64,000 nucleotides of DNA, taken from the NCBI GenBank assembly GCA_016720835.1, contig JADKJW010000013.1, positions 62,001-126,000 of the forward strand, given 5' to 3'. Made by a program: the position numbers and the translations under genes. Source of the DNA: Ignavibacteria bacterium. Lineage in GTDB: Bacteria; Bacteroidota; Ignavibacteria; SZUA-365. The notes below the pieces were generated by a model. That model did not search any database. It was not told the DNA's origin and saw only the letters and a list, made by a program, of their open reading frames with translations. Below, piece after piece: positions 1-9,420 of the stretch (its first letter is position 1; each line of letters starts with the position of its first letter).

Positions 1-1443
1 TGGCGAAGATCCGTGCGCCCCGATGTTCCGGTCCCGCAGCCCCCCGTGTTGATCTCCCCCGCCGATTCCGCGGCGAACATCGCCGTCGATACGCTGCTCC
101 GGTGGAACGAATCCGCAGGTGCGGCATCGTACCGGCTGCAGTTCGGAACGAGCATATCCTTTGCGGCCGCACTCATCGATACGATTGTCGCGGCGACATC
201 CTTTCCTGTGCGTTCGCTATCGGACGGGACATTGTACGCGTGGCGCGTCATGGCGATGAATGCGAAAGGCGGCAGCCTCTGGGCCGGACCGAGAACATTT
301 CGGACCGTGCATGCAACACCCGCTGCGGTCGTCCTGCGGTCGCCTCCGAACGCCTCCGTCGACGTTCCCCTGACACCGACGCTGCAGTGGAACACTGATA
401 CAGGAGTCACGGGTTTTCATCTGCAGGTGTCTCTGGATGCCGCCTTCTCCGCGCCGCTCTTGCTCGACAAGGATACGACAGGCGGGTTGTACGCTCTTCG
501 GAATCTTGCGCAGCAGACCACATACTCCTGGCGGGTCCATGCGGTGAATTCCTCCGGGTCGGGTCCGTGGTCCGCGGTGTGGCATTTCACGACCATCAAG
601 AAGACATACGGGCTGCCTGGTCTCACCGGTCCTCCGGACCATTCGCGCATGCAGCCGCTCTCGACGAGCTTGTCCTGGACCCCGGCGGCAGGCGCCATCG
701 GATATCTGCTGCAGGTTTCTCTGAAGCCGGACTTCAGCGCAATGATCGTGAACGATACCGCGGCGGCATCGGGACGCAGCATTGCCCTGGACGGATATAC
801 GGATTACTTCTGGCGCGTTCGCGCGCGCTACAATGACGGCATGAGCGAATGGACACCGGCATGGACGTTCCGCTCGACCATCGCCGCGCCGTTGCTGATC
901 TCTCCCCCTGATGCCTCCATGAATGTTCCGTTGAATCCGCGTTTGACCTGGCGCTCGGCTGCCGGAGCGATGACGTACCACGTCTCCGTACGGGGAAGCG
1001 GCCTGACCCTCGATCAGCCGGGTATTGCCGACACGTCCTTCCTCGTTCCCGGATGCCGGGCCGGCACCGTCTACACATGGCGTGTCGCGGGGGAATGCAG
1101 CGAAGGCACCGGAGACTCTTCACGCGCACGCAGCTTCACCACCGCATCGTCCACCTCCATCGAAGGCGCAGGACGGAACCCCGCATTCCGGCTTGAGGGA
1201 TGCTTTCCGAATCCCTGCTCGAACCATACAACAATTACCTTCGAGCTTCCGCAGCACGACCGTGTGCTGTTGACCGTGCATGATGCGCTTGGACGAACCG
1301 TTGCCTCGTTGTTCGACGGTTCCCTGACTGCGGGTCGGCACGCCATACCGTGGTCGGCAGCCGATGCGCAACCGGGCGTGTATCTGTACCGCATTGCGAC
1401 ACCATCTCGAGTGGCTTCGGGCGCATGCATTGTGACGCGCTGA
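1..1443 (+). CDS. Secreted Fn3-like repeat protein with T9SS C-terminal sorting domain (5' partial)
   Basis: The reading frame is already open at base 1 (W-R-R-S before the first possible GTG at 13), so the gene starts outside the window. The visible part has about four repeats of roughly 90-100 residues with the pattern P-x-L-x-S-P-x-D ... L-x-W ... Y-x-L-Q-V-S ... Y-x-W-R-V ... W-x-x-x-x-F, typical of fibronectin type III-like beta-sandwich domains of secreted proteins. The last ~75 residues (beginning near FPNPCSNHTTITFEL and ending G-V-Y-L-Y-R-I) form a type A Por/T9SS sorting domain. The protein is therefore probably exported by the Sec pathway, passed through the type IX secretion system and left on the cell surface or released. 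No catalytic domain is visible in this portion; one may lie upstream. Confidence 0.8.
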   Translation, partial: WRRSVRPDVPVPQPPVLISPADSAANIAVDTLLRWNESAGAASYRLQFGTSISFAAALIDTIVAATSFPVRSLSDGTLYAWRVMAMNAKGGSLWAGPRTFRTVHATPAAVVLRSPPNASVDVPLTPTLQWNTDTGVTGFHLQVSLDAAFSAPLLLDKDTTGGLYALRNLAQQTTYSWRVHAVNSSGSGPWSAVWHFTTIKKTYGLPGLTGPPDHSRMQPLSTSLSWTPAAGAIGYLLQVSLKPDFSAMIVNDTAAASGRSIALDGYTDYFWRVRARYNDGMSEWTPAWTFRSTIAAPLLISPPDASMNVPLNPRLTWRSAAGAMTYHVSVRGSGLTLDQPGIADTSFLVPGCRAGTVYTWRVAGECSEGTGDSSRARSFTTASSTSIEGAGRNPAFRLEGCFPNPCSNHTTITFELPQHDRVLLTVHDALGRTVASLFDGSLTAGRHAIPWSAADAQPGVYLYRIATPSRVASGACIVTR

Positions 1444-1600
1444 GGAACTCTGGTTGATCGCACAGGAATGAAGTCGCACATCGGTCTCGCGTGCGACCAC
1501 GGCGCGACCGATGGGCATGACGATGATTGCGATATCGCGTCGCGCTGATACCCTGATGTTGAAATTGACTCGTACATGCTCCGGTCCCTACATTTCCGAC

Positions 1601-3043
1601 ATGGCGAACACGAACGGCGCAGTGCGGACAGCAATCACGAAGGCTCTGTCCGGAAAGCGCTTCCCGCTTCCTGGCCTCCTCCTGCTCGTCGCGGTGCTCG
1701 TGTTCTGGCGCATCGGACAGAGCGATCTGCGGGAATGGGACGAATCCCGCAACGGCGTGACCGCGTACGAAATGGCCCGGAGCGGCGACTTCGTCAACTA
1801 CACCTACGGCGGTGAGCCCGATACGTGGAGCGCGAAGCCGCCGCTGATGATCTGGCTGGTCGTCCTCACGTACAACGTCTTCGGCTTCAACGAATTCGCG
1901 CTGCGGCTTCCTTCCGCCATCGCCATCATCCTCTTCTTTTTCTATGCGTATCGGCTCATTGCGCTGCTCGCCGGCCGCGCGCAGGCGCTGCTGGCCTGTC
2001 TCGTGCTCATCTCGAGCAAGGCCGCGCTGGGCGAGCATATCGGGCTGACCGGAGATTTCGACGCGCTGCTGCTCCTGTTCCTGACGGCTTCGGCGTGGCA
2101 CTTCGTCCGCTTCATCGATCACGCGAAGGCGCGTTCGGCATATCTGTGCGCGGTCTTCATCGGTCTCGCCTTCCTGACGAAGGGCCCGGCCGCCTTCGTG
2201 TTCCTGCCCGGCATGGTCCTCTACGCCATCGTGCGGGGCAGGACGCGCGCGCTCCTTGCGGACCGCAGGGTGTGGATCGGGGCGGGCATCGTCGCGCTCT
2301 TCGTCGTCTTCTGGTCCTCGCTCGTGCTCGTCTACGGGAAGGCGAGCGGGCCGTCCTACTATGGCAGCAGCAACGCGCTGGAGACGATGCTCGTGCATGA
2401 TACGTTCCGGCGCATGACGAGCGGCGACTTCGGCGAGATCGCGAAGCACGACCCGCTCTTCTTCGTCAAGGTGCTCGACACGCGGATGAATTTCTGGAAC
2501 TATTTCTTTTTCGCCTCGGTGATCGCCGGAGGTGTCGGCCTGTACCGGCGCCGCCGCGCACTTGGCGGCACCCTGCGCGACCCTGCGCATCGCTCCATCG
2601 TCTTTTCCGTCTGCCTCACACTCCCGATGATCATCGCGCTCTCGTTCGCCGCGAATCAGCACAACTGGTACCTGGCCCCGACCTTCCTCTTCGTCGCGTT
2701 CCTGACCGTGCGCGGAGCGCTGTCGCTGCAGGCACGCTGGAAACCGTTCGCATGGATTTTCGGCGCCGTGTTGCTCTTCACCTTCGTCCGGAACGTGGTT
2801 GCGATCGGCACGCAGACGCACGCGCTCCACGACCTGTTTCTCGACCGCAACAACGGCTTCGCCGGGTGCGGCCAGGTCCTCGTGACCGAAGAGCTGAAGC
2901 AGAACATTTTCCTGTATCTCTCATGGCGTGGCAAACCGGTCGTGCGCGTCCAGAACAACGACGGATGGGAACACGGAAGGGGCAGTGCCTGCTCATTCGA
3001 GACGGACGCGCTCCGGACTCGCTGCGCCTGCGTTCCGTCCTGA
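1601..3043 (+). CDS. GT39/ArnT-like membrane glycosyltransferase
   Basis: About 480 residues, very hydrophobic, with many predicted membrane segments. The N-terminal periplasmic loop after the first helix has the acidic motif L-R-E-W-D-E-S-R, followed by the E-M-x-x-S-G-D-F and S-A-K-P-P-L-M-I-W-L patterns. Together these are typical of the dolichyl-phosphate-mannose mannosyltransferase / ArnT-like family (GT39/GT83), which move a sugar from a polyprenyl-phosphate carrier to a lipid or protein on the outer face of the inner membrane. The frame extends upstream to 1511, but the ATG at 1601 (MANTNGAV...) puts a short basic N-terminus before the first helix and is preferred. No strong ribosome-binding site is seen. 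The gene stands alone; donor and acceptor cannot be inferred. Confidence 0.75.
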   Translation: MANTNGAVRTAITKALSGKRFPLPGLLLLVAVLVFWRIGQSDLREWDESRNGVTAYEMARSGDFVNYTYGGEPDTWSAKPPLMIWLVVLTYNVFGFNEFALRLPSAIAIILFFFYAYRLIALLAGRAQALLACLVLISSKAALGEHIGLTGDFDALLLLFLTASAWHFVRFIDHAKARSAYLCAVFIGLAFLTKGPAAFVFLPGMVLYAIVRGRTRALLADRRVWIGAGIVALFVVFWSSLVLVYGKASGPSYYGSSNALETMLVHDTFRRMTSGDFGEIAKHDPLFFVKVLDTRMNFWNYFFFASVIAGGVGLYRRRRALGGTLRDPAHRSIVFSVCLTLPMIIALSFAANQHNWYLAPTFLFVAFLTVRGALSLQARWKPFAWIFGAVLLFTFVRNVVAIGTQTHALHDLFLDRNNGFAGCGQVLVTEELKQNIFLYLSWRGKPVVRVQNNDGWEHGRGSACSFETDALRTRCACVPS

Positions 3044-3212
3044 CTTTCGATTCCTACAGTCTCGTGACAATCGAATAGACACCGCTGATTCGCGACGCGT
3101 TTCCACCCGCAACCTAGAAAGGGAAGGCCGATGTGAAACAGGATGGCCACGCCAGCTGCCGCGTCGGTACCGGGGTCGATCGCATGTGGATGCGTGAAGC
3201 GCGGTTCCGGTC

Positions 3213-3569
3213 TCAAGGCTCGTGTACGAGCCCGTCGGAAAGCTTCTTCGGGAGATAGTCGAGCACCGCCTCCAGGATGACGGTGTTGATGCTCTGTCCT
3301 TCGGTGCTCGCATACTCGGCAAGCGTGCGATGGACGGCTTCGGGCACGCGGACGACGAACTTTCCGGAGTACGGTTTATCGGGGGTTTCACCCCGCTCTT
3401 CGCAGAACGCGAGATAGTCATCGACCGAATCATGAAATGCGCGTTGCAGCTCCCTGACGTTGCTCGCCTGAAAGGTGATGACATCCCTCGTGCCCACCAC
3501 TTCGCCATGGAGAATGTTCGCGTCCTCGATGTATTCGACCTTTCCTTTATATCCTTTGTATTCCAGCAT
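3213..3569 (-). CDS. hicB: HicB-family antitoxin
   Basis: About 118 residues starting MLEYKGYKGKVEY; I chose this start over the longer frame because HicB proteins begin at this beta-strand. The N-terminal two-thirds is the partly degraded RNase H-like HicB fold (V-E-Y-I-E-D-A-N-I-L-H-G-E-V, then F-H-D-S-V-D-D-Y-L-A-F-C). The C-terminal third (F-V-V-R-V-P-E-A-V-H ... A-S-T-E-G-Q-S-I-N) is a ribbon-helix-helix DNA-binding segment. HicB proteins neutralise the mRNA-cleaving HicA toxin and repress their own operon. The hicA reading frame lies just upstream on the same strand, in the usual toxin-first order. Confidence 0.88.
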   Translation of the reverse strand: MLEYKGYKGKVEYIEDANILHGEVVGTRDVITFQASNVRELQRAFHDSVDDYLAFCEERGETPDKPYSGKFVVRVPEAVHRTLAEYASTEGQSINTVILEAVLDYLPKKLSDGLVHEP

Positions 3570-3617
3570 GGGATGTCTCCTTGAATGATTCCAGCACACT
3601 GTGCGTTCGACAGGCAT

Positions 3618-3886
3618 TCACGTGGTTGGCGGTTTTTCGTTCTTGAATCCGGCGGTTTCGAGGAATTTTCGCAGAGAGCTCACCGCGCCGGAATCTGTCA
3701 CCCGTTCCGGGAGAGGCCGATGGAATACGGCTCTTACGCCCTCCAATGCAATGCGCACTCGTGATCCCCGGCCTCGCTGATGCTCACCCCAGCGCGCAGC
3801 AGACGTTCCACATCCGACCATGGAATGTCCGTCCGGGTCGGCTTCTCGAAGATGCTGTCGAAGGTACCACGTTGCTTTCGGCTCAC
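3618..3886 (-). pseudogene. hicA: HicA-family mRNA interferase, frameshifted
   Basis: Translation from a GTG at 3886 gives MSRKQRGTFDSIFEKPTRTD..., a normal HicA N-terminus that reads about 50 residues and then stops. The next frame continues the family with G-R-G-S-R-V-R-I-A-L-E-G-V-R-A-V-F-H-R-P and ends ...FLETAGF, stopping at 3618. Adding one base near 3768, between ISE and GRGSRVR, restores a continuous HicA of about 90 residues. HicA is a small dsRBD-like ribonuclease that blocks translation. Either the toxin is inactivated by a one-base deletion or the base was lost in sequencing. The gap before hicB is about 48 bases, so one operon is likely. Confidence 0.75.
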
Positions 3887-4064
3887 ATCTGTTCCGCATG
3901 CATGCTCGGTGAATATGTGATACTAACCTACAGTACTATCGCGAATTGTTCAAGTCATTTCTTGTCTCCATTTCCCCGCCATGCACGGGTGCCTGATCGT
4001 ACGCGGACGCACCACGCATCACGCACTGCATTGCTTTGTTCGGGCGCTTTTCGCATACTTGTCC

Positions 4065-5817
4065 ATGCGAAACCTCTTCTTCTGTTGTGTGTTCCTTCTC
4101 CTCACCGCCGCGAGCCGCGGGCAGTCGTGCACGCCTCCCGAGGATGCCGGACCGCACGGCGCGGGGTGGCGCTCTGTGACCATTCAGCGCGGAAGCAGGT
4201 CGCTGCCGTGCCGCGTGTATTACCCCGCGCTGTCCGCGGGTCAGAATACCGCCATCGACACGACGGACCGGCCCTACCCGATCGTCGCATTCGGTCACGG
4301 TTTCATGGCGCAGAACACGTACTACCTGTCAACCTTCGAGCATCTCGCCTCGCGCGGGTACGTGACCATCGCGCCGCAGTTTCCCGACACGCAGCACGGG
4401 CAGCTCGCATATGATCTGCTCTACTGTCTCGAGTGGTTGCGGACGCAGCACGGGACCGCAACGAGTTTTCTGTATGGCACGCTCGACACCGGCGCCGCCG
4501 CGGTCTCGGGGCATTCCATGGGCGGCGGCGCGAGTCTGCTCGCGGCCTCGTACGATGCGCGCGTGCGCGTGGCCGCCCCGCTGGCGCCGGCGGAGACGAC
4601 GCCGTCCGCGATTTCCGCCATGCCCGCAATCGCGGGCGCGGTGTGCCTGATCTCCGGGTCGGCCGACGGCATCACTCCGCCCTCGAGCAATCAAGTGCCG
4701 ATGGTACAATGCCGCCTCGCCGTGCAAGAGCCTGCCCCTGCTGCTCGGCGGCAATCACACGCGTTTCATGGACACGCCGATCGGGGACTGGACCGACCCG
4801 AACGGAAACCTCTCGCGTCCGGATCAGCAGCTGCTGTCGCGTCGATACATGACCGCGGCGTTCGATCTCTTCCTGAAGGGCGATACCTGCGGCTGGCATT
4901 CCTCCTACGGTTCCCTGTCGACCGATTCGCGCGTGACCATGAGTATTGCAACGAAGAAGCTCGCGCCGCGCGCCTTCGCGCTGATCTCGCCGCTGCGCGG
5001 ATCGTTCAGCGGGGACGTGCCCCTCGCGTGGCATCGGGCGCGGACGCTGAATCCCCGCGACACCGTGTCCTACACCGTGCAGCTCGCCGACGACATCGCG
5101 TTCACCGCGATCTTCCGGCAGATCACCTCGGCCGACACCGGGATCACCGTGCCTGACGCGCAGCTGCATGCGATGAATTACTGGCGCGTCGTCGCGCGCA
5201 ACTCGCCGACGACCAGCGCGCTCAGTTCGAACTACGGATTTTTCACTCATCCGATTCCCGTCGAGCTGGTCTCCTTCACCGCCTCGGTGCACGACGGAAT
5301 CGTCGCATTGAAGTGGACAACCGCATCCGAAACCAATAACGCCGGTTTCGCGGTGGAACGATCGCGCGACGGCGTCGATTTCGTGCAGACGGGTTTTGTC
5401 GCCGGCGCCGGCACCGCGGGGTTGGACACCGAATACGGCTTCGATGAACCCGTCTCCGATTGCAGCTATTTCCGGCTCAGGCAGATCGATACGGACGGCA
5501 GTTTCGAGTACTCTCCGGTACTTCGCATCGCGCTCTTCGGATCCTCATCGCCGGAGGTGATGGTGCATCCCTCGCCGATATCCGCGGGCACCCATCGTGC
5601 CGCCTCCATCACGTATTCCCTGCAGTCCGCGGAGCATGTCACGCTGCGCGTGCACGACATCTCCGGCCGCATCGCGCTGTCTCTCCGCGATGCAGCGGAG
5701 GAAGCGGGGACGCACTCCGCGCTGCTTCCCGCGTCGGGACTTCCGCCGGGGACATACGTTGTGAGTCTCCTCACCGCGAAGGAGCGGCGCGTCCGCACCT
5801 TCGTCGTGCTGCCATGA
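4065..5817 (+). CDS. Secreted lipase/cutinase-like alpha/beta hydrolase with T9SS sorting domain (one frameshift)
   Basis: The ATG at 4065 starts MRNLFFCCVFLLLTAASRGQ, a clear signal peptide. The catalytic half has the oxyanion segment F-G-H-G-F-M, the nucleophile elbow V-S-G-H-S-M-G-G-G and a late His in G-G-N-H-T-R-F-M. This resembles the dienelactone hydrolase / PET-hydrolase-like group of secreted esterases. It is followed by an interdomain region (L-x-S-P-L-R-G-S-F-S-G ... Y-x-V-Q-L), a domain typical of Bacteroidota extracellular proteins (V-E-L-V-S-F-T-A-S ... L-K-W-T-T-A-S-E-T-N-N) and a C-terminal sorting domain. The frame breaks once: removing one G at about 4703 (atggtacaat to atgtacaat) joins VPM to YNAAS and restores the whole protein. 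Substrate unknown; polyester or lipid ester is plausible. Its stop overlaps the next start (ATGA). Confidence 0.75.
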
Positions 5818-6381
5818 CGCACGCACGCATTGCCTATTTCATCGACGCCCTGAACCGCGACAACCGTGACCCGCGCTTCCTTGCGGGCGCGCCGATCTCG
5901 GAGGACGTGGAATACGGCTGGGTGTGGGACGACGAGGGAGGCGCCTGTTCGCTCTGCGCCTTTCACGAGTTTTACTTCCTGAAACACGGGGGAGTGTGCG
6001 CGGGCGCCGTGAACCTGTTGCGCCGCGATGTGCACGTGTACATGCGTCCGGAGTTCCGCGGGAAGGGGATATTCCCGCGCCTGTTCCGGAATATCGTCCT
6101 CCCGCATCTTTTTCTCGACGGGCGAGGGCTGCAGCCCATCACCTTCGAGCATCCGAAAGTGGCCAGACATTTCGAGGCGCTCGGCTTCGAGGTGGAATGG
6201 AACATCGCCGAACGGCGCGCTTCGACGGTTTCATGCGCAGGAGCGCGTCCCGGATCCGTCCGCACTGCTTCCGCCCCCGACGGGCGGGCACCGCAGCGAC
6301 GAGTGCATCCGTTTGCTCAAGGCGAGGGATTCCCGGGCGGTGGACGCGTTTCGAACACTCGTTTCGGCCGGAATGCCATGA
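5814..6381 (+). CDS. GNAT-family N-acetyltransferase-like protein (probable frameshift near 6220)
   Basis: Starts with the ATG inside the ATGA that ends the upstream esterase gene, so the two are translationally coupled. About 190 residues. The central part (G-A-V-N-L-L-R-R-D-V-H-V-Y-M-R-P-E-F-R-G-K-G-I-F-P-R-L-F) contains an R-x-x-G-x-G/A-like acetyl-CoA loop and looks like a GNAT fold. The substrate is not predictable. In the starting frame there is no stop before the chitinase gene. Shifting by one base near 6220 gives a natural C-terminus (...LKARDSRAVDAFRTLVSAGMP) that stops at 6381, again as an ATGA with the ATG at 6378. The repeated ATGA arrangement supports the shifted reading. Confidence 0.6.
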
Positions 6382-6416
6382 ACCCGCCGATCAAACAGGA
6401 AATATGGAGATCGCCG

Positions 6417-8016
6417 ATGCTGAACAGGAGCCGTGTGAAATCGCTGTTGTTTCTGCTGCTGATCGTTTTTCCCTGTGCCGTCCACGGTCAGGGGAACAAG
6501 AAGATTGTCGGGTATTACCCCGGATGGAAATGGTACGACAGGAGCGGCCTGGTGAAACCGTCCACCATCCGGTACGATCGATACACCATCATCAATTACG
6601 CCTTCCTGAATCCTCTGGCCGACGGTCGCCTGGCCTGCATGGACCCCTGGGCGGAAAAAAACCTGTTGCTGGGCGACATCGACTGGACCCTCGCTCCGGC
6701 CGGATATGAAACGGACAACGACCTCGGAAATCCCGCGTATCATCGCAGAGGGACCTCGCTTGTCGCGCATGCGCATGCCGCGAGCGTGAAGGTGATGATC
6801 TCCATCGGCGGATGGACGCAATCTTCTCTCTTTCCCGGCATCGCGGCCGACGCCGGGAAGCGGGCGGTGTTCGCGCATTGGTGCGCCGAGGCGATGCGCC
6901 GCTATGATGCGGACGGCATCGACATCGACTGGGAGGGGCCCGGCTATGCGCCGCACAACGGGTCGCCCGCCGACAAGGCCAACTTCACGCTGCTGCTGCG
7001 CGCCATCCGGGACTCGCTCGACGCGCACGGTATCCGCGCCGGACGCGCGATGCTGCTCAGTGCCGCCGTGGGCGCCGATGCGGAGTCGATGCGCAACATC
7101 GAATGGGCGCCGGTGTCGGCGTTGCTCGACCAGTCAATCTCATGACCTACGAATTTGCCGGCACACGGAACGCCGTCACAAATCATCTCGCGCCTTGCGC
7201 AGGCCGGCACAGGGCGACACGGCGCTGAACGTGCACAGCACCGTGCGCCGGCTGATCGACGCGCACGGGGTTCCGCCCTCGAAAATCGTGCTCGGCATCC
7301 CCTTTTACGGGCGCAGCCTGAAGACCGCAGGCGCGCCCGGACTGCACGCCCCCTCGACCGGCGCGCAGGATGCCGTCACGTTTCCGGCGTACGGCGGCGA
7401 CCCGCAATACTTCGATATTCAGAGAGCCTGGTCTCTTTTTGAGGACCGTTGGGATTCCGTCGCGGAGGCTCCCTACCTGATCGGGAAGAGCGGATTGCAG
7501 ACCTTCGTCACGTACGACAACCCGCGATCGGTGGCGCTGAAGGCGCGGTATGTGCTCGACCACGATTTGGGAGGCGCGATGATCTGGGAGATCACCGGGG
7601 ACTATGCGGAAACCGCTCCCGCTTCCGGTGTCATCGCCGGCACGCCCCTCGCCGACACGCTCTCGGCGGTTCTTCATGGCACACCGCTCGGCCTCGATCC
7701 AGTCGGACATCGGCGGCTCGACGACGGGAGCGAGGATCGCGCATTCGGCATCGCGACGGTGTTTCCGAATCCCGTCCGGCGGCAGGGGAGCATCGCCTTC
7801 ACCCTGCAGCAGCCGGGACGCGTGGAATTGGATATCGTCACGGCACGTGGCGAGCGGGTGCGGACGCTGCTGCGCGACGATCGCCTGGCGGGGGTGCACG
7901 ACGCGGTGTGGGACGGACTCGACGATGCGGGTCGCGCCCTTGCGAACGGCACGTATTTCATCCGGCTCCGAGCAGGAGCGAGGGAAGTTCGCGCCCGCGT
8001 GCTGCTCCTGCGCTGA
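6417..8016 (+). CDS. Secreted GH18 chitinase with T9SS sorting domain (two frameshifts)
   Basis: The ATG at 6417 has GGAGA about 8 bases upstream and gives MLNRSRVKSLLFLLLIVFPC, a signal peptide; an in-frame ATG at 6378 is the alternative. The protein starts with the GH18 pattern K-K-I-V-G-Y-Y-P-G-W, continues with K-V-M-I-S-I-G-G-W and contains the catalytic D-G-I-D-I-D-W-E motif (DxxDxDxE, the last Glu being the acid). After the break it continues with I-V-L-G-I-P-F-Y-G-R and G-G-A-M-I-W-E-I, both typical of chitinases, then a T9SS domain (FPNPVRRQGSIAFTL...). One missing base near 7135 (cag-tcaatctc) and another near 7190 (gcgcc-ttgcgc) explain the break; the bridge in between reads INLMTYEFAGTRNAV, which carries the conserved M-T-Y-D/E strand. 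It probably hydrolyses chitin or other beta-1,4-GlcNAc polymers outside the cell. Confidence 0.85.
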
Positions 8017-8198
8017 ACGGGCGACGGGTTGCCCCCGGTTGTTTTTCCGGCGTTGATTGCGGAAATTTCTTGCTGCGCGGAATTGCATCCGTCCAGTCTG
8101 GCGCGCATGCCGCAGAGCGCGGCAGCCGCGGTCATCGCAGGCGACGCTGCTTCGCAATTCGCAGAGGCAGCGCGAAAACAACCCATCCGAGGTGTGAC

Positions 8199-9420
8199 AT
8201 CGACGAGGCAACGCGACGGACATCCTTTCTCGTCTTCGGCTCCCCGCTCATCGGCGGCGAGGAGATCGCCGAGGTCGTGGACTCGCTCGAATCCGGCTGG
8301 CTCGGCACGGGACCGAAAGTCAAGCGCTTCGAGGACGCCTTCCGCGCATACAAGGGCGCGCCGCACGCCGCCGCGCTGAACTCCTGCACCGCCGCGCTGC
8401 ACCTGAGCATTCTCGCCGCGGGCGTCGGACCCGGCGACGAGATCATCACCACGCCGCTGACCTTCTGCGCCACCGTCAATGCCATCATCCACGCCGGCGC
8501 GACGCCCGTGCTGGCCGATGTCGATCCCGTCACCATGAACATCGATCCCGCGGAGATCGAGCGCCGCATCACGCCGCGCACGCGCGCCCTCGTGCCCGTG
8601 CATTTCGCGGGGCGGCCCTGCGACATGGACGCCATCATGGATATCGCGCGTCGTCACGAACTGATCGTCATCGAGGACTGCGCACGCCATCGGACGGAGA
8701 TTGACGGCGCCCGCCGGACTGTTCAGCGCCTTCGGATCTTTCTCTTTTATGTGACGAAAGAACGTGGTGACGGGCGAGGGCGGAATGGTGCTCGCACAGC
8801 GCGAGTGGAGGACATCGCGCGCGTGAAGATGCTCGGCCTGCACGGCATGTCGAAGGACGCCTGGGCGCGCTTCAGCGATCAGGGCTACAAGCATTACGCA
8901 GTGATGGAAGCCGGCTTCAAGTACAACATGATGGATTTGCAGGCCGCCATCGGACTGCATCAGCTCGCGCGGGTGGACGCGTTCCGCGAAACGCGCATCC
9001 GCATCTGGGATCGCTATCAACACGCCGCTTCGCCGGCCTTCCTGTCGCCACGCCCGCGCCTGCCGAGGCCGATACCGTGCACGCGCTGCATTTGTACGCG
9101 CTGCTTGCTTAGACGAGGCGCTGCGGCATCGCGCGCGACGCATTTCTCGACGCCATGACCGCGCGCAACATCGGCGTGGGCGTGCATTACCTCAGCCTGC
9201 CCGAGCATCCGTACTACCAGCAACGCTACGGCTGGACGCCCGGCGCCTGGCCGCACGCGCGCGACATCGGCCGCTCGACGGTGAGCCTGCCGCTGTCTCC
9301 GAAAATGACGGAGCAGGACGCGGACGACGTGATTGCCGCAGTGCGCGACATCATCGCGGGCGGCGCGTGCACGCGGGGAACGACGCCGCCGTGCCATCAA
9401 TCGGGGACACCGCCGCATGA
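8199..9420 (+). pseudogene. DegT/DnrJ/EryC1/StrS aminotransferase, multiply frameshifted
   Basis: The first half reads cleanly: F-L-V-F-G-S-P-L-I-G-G-E-E-I, S-G-W-L-G-T-G-P-K-V-K-R-F-E, L-N-S-C-T-A-A-L-H-L and E-I-I-T-T-P-L-T-F-C-A-T-V-N. These are hallmarks of PLP-dependent sugar aminotransferases that convert a nucleotide-linked keto-sugar to an amino-sugar. From 8680 to 8830 several single-base changes scramble the PLP-lysine region, but F-Y-V-T-K, the G-E-G-G-M analogue and R-V-K-M-L-G-L-H-G-M are recoverable from neighbouring frames. Further shifts lie near 9050-9120 and near 9357, and the C-terminus ends in an ATGA overlap with the next gene. No convincing start codon is in frame before FLVFGSP; 8199 is approximate. 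Function in the glycan cluster is likely if the shifts are sequencing errors. Confidence 0.7.

Noticed and set aside
8017..8050. Terminator after the chitinase gene (GGGCGA-CGGG-TTGCCC then GTTGTTTTT)
   Set aside because: The stem is only six pairs with a G-T pair and the T-run is offset; too weak to list as a feature.
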